The notes below the pieces were generated by a model. It made no database searches. It was not told where the DNA came from and was given only the letters and a program-made list of their open reading frames with translations. A program made the position numbers and the translations under genes. Below, one piece after another: positions 55,590-64,000 of a stretch of DNA of 64,000 nt (the stretch's first letter is position 1; each line of letters opens with the position of its first letter). Source of the stretch: Sisyra terminalis (lineage: Eukaryota; Arthropoda; Insecta; Neuroptera; Sisyridae); the NCBI GenBank assembly GCA_958496175.1, contig OY292277.1:35661050-35725049 (forward strand), written 5' to 3'.

Positions 55590-56629
55590 TCTGCATAAAT
55601 ATCTCAATAGCTCAAATCATAAACTAACTTAATGAATAATAATATATGTTTTATGGGACTCAATTTCTTCTTTATTACGATGCGTTTCAATAGTTTTTGA
55701 CTGTCTACATCAGGTAATAATTATTTTGTCATAAATATTATTATCCATTAATTTATTGGGACTCGGAAATAATTAAAATACTTATCAATGTTAAACATAA
55801 ACTAACGGTAGGTTAGGTAAATTTATAGTATCGTAATAGTAAAATCTAGTGACGTTAGATTATAAACTAAAGGAGTTCACAATTTGACGGTTTGATCGTT
55901 TAAAAACATCGATTTTTTTTTTACATCGATGCTTAAATTTTAAAAATATCGATGTTTTTTATGAGAAAAGTTACATTCCTAGTTACAACAAAGTTTAGAT
56001 TTTAATGCATTATTCTAGTATATGAGTAAAGATTGATATTCTTATTTCAAAATTTTCATCACTTTAGTATGCAAACGAGATTGCAGAGCTTAATTTAAAT
56101 AGTTTTACTATTTCTGATACCTAAATCGCTTTCATAGTTACAAAGCTGTGAGAGAATATGAGATTTTCGTAAAGTAAAAAAAAATTATATCAAAACAAAG
56201 ATTTCTCTAATTTAATTAAGCAGGTATATTCTGTATACGAAAGTTTGAGGTTAATCTGTTAGTATTTACTTATACGAAAGAAAAACGAGTTGAATAGAAG
56301 AAAAGGTGAAGACGGGAGACAATGATGAATCTCTTTCGTAGCAAGAAACATGATAGTGTAATTCTATCTTTTGAGTTTCTCAGATCTTCATCACATTTAT
56401 AAATGAAATTCCCAGTGATATATTACACTTTGCAAAACTGTAACGTTGATTTTCGAACGAAAAAAAAAAGATTCACCATCTCCAAATTTCATACTTTTGT
56501 GAATATTTTCCCACAAGTTTTTCGAAGCTTTTTAAATTATTAAAAACCCTTGTTTTCAACGACCGTAATGGAAAAAAAGAATACCGACTCGTTAACTTCT
56601 TAGGTGCAAAAAAACACTTTTGAATTGTT
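55590..56629. other. AT-rich DNA, nothing recognised
   Basis: A short ATCGATG-containing inverted pair lies at about 55907-55965. No gene was recognised. Confidence 0.4.
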
Positions 56630-57080
56630 CTCATTGAAAACGTAACGAACCTGAAGTTTATTCCCTCTTGGTGGCAAGAGGTGTAAGACAGGGGATGAAA
56701 AAATAAAGAGCTTAATTTGAAATCTATTCATCTTAATTAATTGCTCATTCTTAAGTTAATTTTGAAGTTGCCAAGTTTACTTGCACAAATGTAATTCAGA
56801 GACGCCTTGGTCGTTTTCTCGATGCCATTTGTTTCTTTTATCGTTACAACTTTCGTTAAGTTTTTAGTTCACGTCATTTTTGTATATTTGAATCGCAAAA
56901 ATCCCAGACAAAGGCTTTTGCACGCGAGTGGTTTCCACAATTGTCGTTAGTGGGATCCAACAGAAAGAGGAACTTAGGAATGAGGGGATGATGGTGGAGA
57001 ATAGGGGATGAAAAGGAAAAGGGATGGCGAGGTAATGGAAAAAAGCTCAAACTCATTTAACTGATTAGTGTGCGAATTGG
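56630..57080. promoter_or_regulatory. GC-richer non-repetitive block
   Basis: It holds TTCCCTCTTGGTGGCAAGAG, GAGACGCCTTGGTCGTTTTC and GGGATCCAACAGAAAGAGGA. A 60-codon minus frame (57056-56874) is dominated by simple Ser/Pro/Phe sequence and is not convincing. The block may be regulatory, but there is no direct evidence. Confidence 0.2.
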
Positions 57081-57498
57081 AATTGTGCGGAAAACAGGAG
57101 AATGACGAAAACGTAAATGAAACTGATACATCAAAAAAGTTTTTCCCTTAGAAATTACGGCTATAAACTAGTAAATACTTACTCCGACATAAGTTGTTGA
57201 ATAAAGAAAATCATATTCATTACGAGTTAATATCATCGACTTCGTCAGTGCAGTATAAAAAGACGTTATCGATGTTATTAATTAGCGTTATTTATTTTCG
57301 AGAAATGCATATCTAAATAATTTCCTTGAGATTAAAAATTGTTGGGACTTATATCTTTTTGGTTTTAGTCATTAGTAAACAAGGTTATTAAAAACAATCT
57401 TAAAAAGATAAATATTAATGAAGAATTGAAAGTTTTATAACAATAAAATTCAAGTGAATGAAATAACTTGCAACTAAATGTTTCAAGATGTATCACCA

Positions 57499-57747
57499 CT
57501 ACGTCAGGAAATGTTTCAGAATATCAAATGTCGTCATCCTTTTCCAGTTTAGGTTTTGAAAAGTTTCGACATTGATTTGAATTTCTACTTCGGCTATAAA
57601 ACTGCCGAAACTACGACCGAACCCGGAACTAGGTTCGTGAACTTTTGTGGGGCTTTCGAAAGCGATCGGCGAGTAATACAGACTCCAATTCAGCAGAAGA
57701 AGAACCGAAAGAGATAATAAACTGCAGTGTACAAAGTACTCAATCAT
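57499..57747 (-). CDS. Possible small secreted protein, unrecognised
   Basis: An 82-codon frame starts MIEYFVHCSLLSLSVLLLLN, with a hydrophobic core of about 12 residues that would serve as a signal peptide. It continues SPTKVHEPSSGFGRSFGSFI and AEVEIQINVETF. The underlying DNA is GC-richer than its surroundings (CGAAACTACGACCGAACCCG on the plus strand). I do not recognise the family. No pair of convincing dibasic sites supports a neuropeptide precursor. No splice donor is evident before its stop. The frame could be chance within a regulatory block. Confidence 0.2.
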   Translation of the reverse strand: MIEYFVHCSLLSLSVLLLLNWSLYYSPIAFESPTKVHEPSSGFGRSFGSFIAEVEIQINVETFQNLNWKRMTTFDILKHFLT

Positions 57748-57780
57748 AATACATTAACGTTTTAAATGCGAGATGCGGAT

Positions 57781-58700
57781 TTATTCAACACTCTACAAAA
57801 AACGCGGCTCTTAAGTGCAAGATGTGGATACATTCGAATAGTATCATTACAATCATTTTATTCCTTCTTACTTTTTTTTTCAATTTAATCCTGTAAGTGA
57901 ATGAAAATGCAGTAGAAAATTACTACAAACATATAAAGAATTCAAAATTATATCTTTAACATTTTTTTAGAAGATAATTGCCCCATTTTCGGACTAGTTC
58001 TGAAATTTTGCGAAATTTCTACGTTTTTCTAGCAAACGATATCCGATTAGAAATTTTTAATTGAGTCACATTGGATATCAATAGAGATTCCTTAAAAGAA
58101 TTCCAAATTGGTATATAACGCAAATATACGTTGGATTCGAATTATACAATTGTAAGTAGTTATGCCTTAATTGGAAAATCATTAAGAAATCCCATTAAGA
58201 CTGGAGCTAGAAGGAAAATCTTGGAGACCCAGGGAGTAAACTAAAATTGAGTTCACGTTATTTAATAATTTTCTATTAATTATTAAAATTTCCATGTAAC
58301 CATGTTGTGTTTCTCCAGTTACGTCCCACTTAGTACCCAATTGGAAAAAAATAAATCTATTTTCTCACTTTGGTTCCATACAAAAACTAATCAGTAAAAA
58401 CTTAGAAAAAGTTTGTTCTTTTCATTTTGGATTTTCTGGCAGGCAATAACTATTTTGTTTCTAAAAACTTATAATTTGAATGTTCTTGAGCCCTTGTTAG
58501 GATTTCACTATTGATCATGTTTTACTGAAATATAATTAGGCTCTCTATATATCTAATATCTATATATGTTCCTGTATACATCCCCATATTAGACTTATAT
58601 ATACTTTAGAATTTTTTAAGAGATAAATTTCGATAGATTTAGTCTGGAAAAGTTTAGTGAATCTCGTGGGCCAAAACATGTAGATTTATTATGTTCTATG
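57781..58700. other. AT-rich DNA, nothing recognised
   Basis: No recognised gene or repeat. Confidence 0.4.
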
Positions 58701-58704
58701 TAGG

Positions 58705-58975
58705 TGATTCAAGATGAATATTCTGCCAAGCAAAGAACAGGAGAAGACGTCCCTGTGGAAATGTGGTACTCTGGAATGGAGACATGAAGAATTGAGGATA
58801 TCTAGTTTTGAAATAGCCAGAAAGTACCTAGTACGCAAGTTACTGAAGGTCACCTAGCTGCTTGGCCTCAATCAGATGAATTAGGGACCCAAGAAGCAGA
58901 ATAAGCATAGAGGCTGCGTGTTAAGGCTCAACTAACCTCACCCTGAAAATTCCAACTTAATAAAATAAAAAAAAA
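58705..58975 (+). pseudogene. Possible retroposon 3' fragment with A-rich tail
   Basis: A GC-richer block reads in one frame MNILPSKEQEKTSLWKCGTL, EWRHEEL. It runs on with several stops to CTAACCTCACCCTGAAAATT and ends in the A-rich AATAAAATAAAAAAAAAG. A coding-looking block followed by an A-rich tail in unique DNA suggests a truncated LINE or a retroposed transcript. The family is not recognised. Confidence 0.25.
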
Positions 58976-59363
58976 GAATAATTTACCTCTTTATTTATTT
59001 GAAATTTCATTCTAATTTCAATCCAGAGAAAACCGATATTAATGTTTTGTGATAATAAATATTTATTTTTTAAATTTGGATTGGAAAACCAACGCCAAAT
59101 ATTTTTTGTAGTGAATTTGCCAATACCGAAGAAGGGCTATTTCATTACTTCTGGTTTCAATTGAACGAAATATTTTTGGCACAGTTTATAACAACGACCA
59201 TGAGCCACCGAAAATTCATTTTGGATAAATATTTCGAAGAAATAAAATTATTTTTTTCTTGATTCGTAAGGAAAGCTTTTTGTTATCCTCTTAATTTTTC
59301 TTTCTTTTTTTGAATAAATATTTGCAAATATTAAGGCTTTAAGGCTATTTCGATCATTTAGTG
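58976..59363. other. AT-rich DNA, nothing recognised
   Basis: No recognised gene or repeat. Confidence 0.4.
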
Positions 59364-59740
59364 CAGAGGTGTCCCACCTGATTTAGTGGAGGGCCAGATT
59401 TGAGATTTTTAATTCAGCAGCGGACTAAAGGAATTGGTCAAGAGTAAAGTGTTAGAGTTATACAGAGCTTTTGAATTAAATGAAAAAAAAATATTTAGAA
59501 GAATAAATCGTATTTATTTCATTAAGTACATCTGCATTTCAACATATCTATTGGTTCCCAAAAAGGAGAGAGTTGAAAGACTAAATCATCACCGCAAGTA
59601 TACAGGGCAAGACGGTTAGGGGTTACTTCTAACATAAAACAATAGCGATATTGATGTATAGATGGCTTATTTAATAAATTTGCGAGCCAAATGTTTGTTT
59701 ACGGGCCATATATTAGCGATAATGAAGCTTAAAAGTTAAG
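59364..59740. mobile_element. hAT-type element, right end eroded
   Basis: CAGAGGTGTCCCACCTGATT, then TAGTGGAGGGCCAGATTTGA (from 59364), is a typical hAT MITE terminus. GCGAGCCAAATGTTTGTTTA, then CGGGCCATAT near 59680-59712, is the usual internal partner. The final right terminus and target duplication are not visible. The 61-codon plus frame (59434-59619) lies inside it. Confidence 0.55.
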
Positions 59741-61689
59741 GGAGGATTCATAAATCGAGTAATATTGATAATTTAGCCTATTATTAGATTCAATCCCAAT
59801 AGTTAAATACTTTTTCAAAGCGGCCATCTTGTACATCAGTCGGCTTACAGTTATGGTCGTTTTTTATTTTTCTTTATTTATTTTTTATCATTTTATACTT
59901 TTTTTAAGCGTCAATTTTTAGCTTATTACCCTATTAATTAAAATATTTTATAATTTTCCCTTTATATTAAAATGATTTTTTTTTCTTGGTAAATTTTTTT
60001 TTTCTTTTCATAATTACTTCTCTCTTTAAGTGTTGAATATTTTTACTTTGTAATCTAATTCTTCTTTCAGTTCAAATCTTTTCATTTAAACACAGAAAAC
60101 ATTCTTCCTTTTTTTTTGCTTCGTTTCCACTAGCTTTAACGTCAATTAATTATTTTTATCTTATTCTAATTGAATCATTCTTTTTATCTTGTGACAAACC
60201 CTAAGGCATGAATAAAGGAAACATTTTGCCCAAATTGTTAAAATTGTTAAATTTGAAAGCTTCCTTTAAGCTTAATATTGGCGAAAAATATAAAGCTATT
60301 ATAATCATAATGTTTAAAAAAAACATTAAACGTTGTAGAACATGTTATTTATAATGCTCTTAACTAAGCAAATGTTTTCAGAAAAACACAATATCTTCAT
60401 AAATATTTAATTTTGTGTATGATAAAACGTGGAAAAAAAGGATTTACACACCATTTTCCTTCACGCCTAAACGCCTACGTTAAATGTTATCTTTACATGA
60501 AATTAAATTCGAAAAAAAAAATAATAATAAAAAAATGAAACGTTGTTCCTATACAGCTTTTTGTAATGGTTGGGTTTCCAAATTCGTTGGAATGTGGAGA
60601 AGAATTGGAATTTTAAATAAATCATATCAACAGCAAAGAAAGAAAAGAATTTAAAGGAATGTTGAAAACTTTTGATTGAATAAGAAAGAAATTCATTGTT
60701 TTATTGTTTCAAGAAAAAAGAATTATAGAAAAAGGATAGCATCTTTTGCTTCATCGAACTTATGCTTATTTGAATTTTGAAAAAGGCAAAACTTATTTTT
60801 ACGTTGTTGTTTAAAGCTTTAAGTTTAAATAATGTAATGATTTATTTTTAAACAGGCAAGCAAGTTAATTTTTTTCTACTCGTCTTATAAAAATTACTTT
60901 TAAGAATATATTTTACCCATATATAAGACACATAATTGAATTCAGGGGATTTTTTTATATAGAAAAAAAATAGTTTTAAAAATTAAAGTTAAATACAACT
61001 TGATTTATTCTTGGTGGTTTTACCTATAAAACCATTAAAAAATACACGCTAAGAAAAAAAATTGATTTGGGAATCTTTTTGAAGGTTATTAACCAGTAAA
61101 CAGAACATTGCATAAATCCTATCAAAGAAAAATGAATTAAATTAGATTCTTTCGCTGACTTTGAACAGTAATACTGTTTAAATAATATGTTTACTACTTT
61201 GTGGTCTATTTTTTTAATAATATTATTTACAAAAGTAAACAAGAAACATAAATTTGAATAAAAGCTTAAATGTATTTTGAGGTATTGCCCAGATATGTAC
61301 TTTGATTGCCAAGCAATCCTCATCAGTGGTCATTAAAAAGAATTGGATTGCTTCGTAATTGCTATGAGATAAGTCTCAAAAAACATAATATAATGTACTC
61401 TACACTGTATTTTTATATTGTTTAAAAAAATGAACTACTTACTTAAATATTAATAGTTCAATTTTATTCTTACAACAAAGAACTTGTATACTACATATAC
61501 TGCAATACTAGTGAAACAAATAAGTTACTACTGTAATTTTAAACTTAAATAATTTTCACTGATTTAATAAAAGATCAATATTTATCAAGAAATAATAAGA
61601 ATATAAAGCCTATGAAACATTTTTCGAAAGAAAAGTTCCTCTTTAAATTTAAGAACTAAATGAATATTTTAACTTGCTTTGGCAGTTGT
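59741..61689. other. AT-rich DNA, nothing recognised apart from a short shared block
   Basis: 61265-61360 (TTTGATTGCCAAGCAATCCT, CATCAGTGGTCATTAAAAAG, TTGCTTCGTAAT) resembles 28060-28125. The 99-codon minus frame (61024-61323) overlaps it and has no family features. Confidence 0.4.
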
Positions 61690-61845
61690 TTTATAACTAC
61701 CAGATCTTTAAGAAACTCTAGGATTAATAAAAAACTGTATCGAGAAATACTGAAAATTTGCTTCATATGAGAGTCGAACCTAGCACCTACTAGTTTAGAA
61801 ACGGCCACTTTAATCACTTGACTACCAATAGGCTATTGCAACTCA
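61690..61845 (-). mobile_element. tRNA-derived SINE, inverted
   Basis: On the minus strand it begins AGCCTATTGGTAGTCAAGTG and continues TAGTAGGTGCTAGGTTCGACTCTC (B-box region). It ends AATCCTAGAGTTTCTTAAAG, then GGTAGTTATAA. Confidence 0.85.
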
Positions 61846-63241
61846 AAAAGTATTTTTCATACACTATTCTGAAAGTAGTTGCTAAATAATACCATGTGTG
61901 AAGTGTAGCTTTATATGAGTCAAAAATTTGAATTCTAAGAAAACTGGGAAGGAAATAGGAAGGTTCTGGAGCAAAATAAGAAAAAAATTAATGGACAAAT
62001 CGAGTTACAAATGTAGAAGTGTTGGGTAGAGTCAACGAAAAAGAAATAATGATCGATATGATGATAAGAAAAAAATATAGCTGCATTGATCACATTCTGA
62101 GAGGAGAAGGATTCATACTTCATGTTGTAGAAGAAAAATTTGAAAGTCTTATGAAAAGAGAACAAAAACTATCCAAGATTCTGGATTTATTGAAATGAGG
62201 AATGAACTATTCCAATTTGATGAACCTTACCAGGGGTAGGCGACACTTAAAGAAAAAATTAAAGCATACGGGAAACTGAATCTACCGTCAGGCAGAAAAA
62301 AATAGTTAATAAAGCATTCAAACAATAGTTTTAAGTTGTAAGAAACTTAAAGATGTGTAAAAAGAATTATAAAAAGTGTTATGTAAATTTGAACGCTTCA
62401 TATCATAATATTGTTGAGGTTTTAATAGTAGAATTTAATTGCAGGTTTTATTTAAAATATTCTGAAGCTCAGGTGAATCTTAAAATTTTCAGAAAGTAAT
62501 CCAATGTAGAATAGTTATAAATTTACGGATTAAGATGTAAAGGGAATCAATGTTTTGTTATTCGTTTTTTGTACTCACTACTGGTTGTCTTTTGAAAACA
62601 TAATCAGCTTGATTGTTAAAAATGAAAAGCAGAAACCAAATGACTTACCTGAAAAAAAAAAGAAAAATTATTAATAAATATTCAAAACTTACAAAATTTA
62701 CATTATTATAACAATATGAAGACATCTTTTATATGATTTCTAATTAAATATTTTGGTGGATACTATTAAATTCTTGTTTAACAACAAAATTAATTAATGC
62801 ATGATGTATATCTCAGCAGCTAATATTAAATTATCAAACTTTAATGCAGATATCGAAATTAAAAAGTTTAATATTTGATTTTTGTAGGGCTTATGAAATT
62901 GTATAACTTATATATATTAGTTGTACAAGCTAAATACCAAATACGCAATATTACACAAACTTAAAACTCTTTTCTTTTATACTATTTATTTAACATTGAA
63001 AGAAAAAGTTTCAAAGAAAAATTAACTACAACTTGATTACAGTTTATATTCTGCATCGAAAAGTTTCAAAAACGAAACATAAATTACCATATCTTAACTT
63101 TTAAAGAACGCAATAATTTTTAAAAAAAAAACGGATTTTGGATTTAAGACAAGAAATCAACAAAACTAAACACCTACTATACCTAGCACAAAAAAAATGG
63201 CTTTACCAATTATCCATTATATGTTAGGTTCAATTCCAATA
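61846..63241. other. AT-rich DNA, nothing certain
   Basis: On the minus strand a pyrimidine run followed by CAGGTAAGTCATTTGG lies at about 62637-62655, and CCAGTAGTGAGTAC at about 62577-62590. These could be splice sites of a minor exon, but the 60-odd bases between them have no recognisable coding content. The 76-codon minus frame at 61935-62165 is not convincing. Confidence 0.35.
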
Positions 63242-63489
63242 TAAATAACAACAATAATAATATCAGGGTCAGTTTTAGTTTTAATTTTACATTTTTTAAC
63301 TAACGATTGTTTAAACATAGTTGAGGTCAGTTTATATTAATATTGTTATAATGTTGTTAATATTGTAATACTTTCAGAGCTTGAAAAAATCTTGATAATA
63401 AAGACGAAACGTCGCAAAATCAATGATTGTTTAAATTAATTTAACTATATTCCAATTACCCGTGACCCTGATATTATTATTGTTGTTTA
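63242..63489. mobile_element. TIR element with GACGAAACGTCGC motif
   Basis: The left end AACAACAATAATAATATCAG, then GGTCA, is matched by an inverted copy TGACCCTGATATTATTATTG, TTGTT at the right. The palindrome GACGAAACGTC, within AAAGACGAAACGTCGCAAAA, lies at about 63402-63412. It has the same size class and layout as 53342-53600. The first strand of a hammerhead-like core (CTGANGA) is not present in this copy. Confidence 0.65.
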
Positions 63490-64000
63490 CCAATTACTTT
63501 CAGTTCAAAACCAGCGTGTCCAGGATAAACTAACGATTCCCTTGAACACTAATTAATGAAGATTCTCATCTAAAAAATATCATTTTTAATTTTTTTATAT
63601 TTTTTTAATCATCAAAACAGTCGGTATAAAGTTTACATATTTTGAACGAAAAATTTGCAGTATATACAAGAGTTTGTTATGATTGAATTGCTTCGTGATA
63701 CTTTCAGCATAAAAGCATCTGAATTAATTTTTGAGATAATCATAAAAAATGTCCCGGGAGGATTGCTTTCAATTTCTTAGGCTGATTTATGACTGATACC
63801 CTTAAAGCATGAACCGATTTACTATATATCTGTATGTAGACTTCTGGAATCCCGGCAAATATAAAATATAAAGACTGGGGACTTCTTTTTCAATGTATTA
63901 TCTGTTTCTCATTTATTTTTTTTATTATTAATCAATATTCTTAAATTACAACTCACAGGTTTCTTACGGGTACCTATTAATAATGTACTGAATAACTATT
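63490..64000. other. AT-rich DNA, nothing recognised
   Basis: No recognised gene or repeat up to the window edge. Confidence 0.4.

Overview
This is a very AT-rich, gene-poor stretch of animal nuclear DNA. It is most likely from an arthropod and probably an insect. The reasons are spliced genes with kilobase introns, GT-AG exon borders, a tRNA-derived SINE family, many small terminal-inverted-repeat (TIR) transposons with hAT-like 8-bp target duplications, a Helitron fragment and a copia-like fragment. I see no bacterial or viral operon, rRNA, CRISPR array or intact tRNA gene. The order of insect cannot be settled from the sequence alone.

Two protein-coding genes can be supported, both on the minus strand. 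(1) The last three exons of an LDLRAP1/ARH-like clathrin adaptor lie at 26798-26513, 22145-21776 and 18233-18135. The first two encode a PTB domain, and all three join in a continuous frame. Its first exon(s) were not found and should lie beyond 26.8 kb. The last exon has a TAG followed in the same frame by a 64-codon Ser/Ala-rich extension, and this TAG is also a possible alternative 3' splice site. (2) The first exon of a nucleoredoxin-like (thioredoxin-fold) protein lies at 3721-3371. The Cys-x-x-Cys active site expected for this fold is replaced. Its downstream exon(s) were not found.

Layout. 0-0.5 kb: a hAT-type MITE with a perfect 8-bp duplication. 3-4 kb: a SINE, the nucleoredoxin-like exon and a CpG-richer presumptive promoter. 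4.8-9.9 kb: an interrupted SINE, a decayed copia RNase H tail, a foldback element and a Helitron Rep fragment. 10-17 kb: small MITEs and a TTAA-flanked element. 18-27 kb: the LDLRAP1-like exons, with SINEs and MITEs in the introns. 27-37 kb: mostly featureless AT-rich DNA, a decayed hAT end and a small GC-richer block near 35.2 kb. 37.0-37.4 kb: a roughly 70-bp minisatellite. 40.7-45.1 kb: a dense nest of DNA transposons inserted in one another and in a SINE. 45.6-46.2, 52.8-53.1 and 56.6-57.8 kb: GC-richer non-repetitive blocks that may be regulatory. 47.6-64 kb: long-armed palindromic elements, hAT MITEs with a nested SINE, and AT-rich filler.

The most unusual signals are three. Three separate SINEs are each interrupted between the A-box half and the B-box, two of them by related inserts. 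Three small palindromic elements carry a GAAACGT motif, two of them with a hammerhead-like CTGANGA...GAAA core. The LDLRAP1-like gene has a stop codon or alternative acceptor ahead of its Ser-rich tail.
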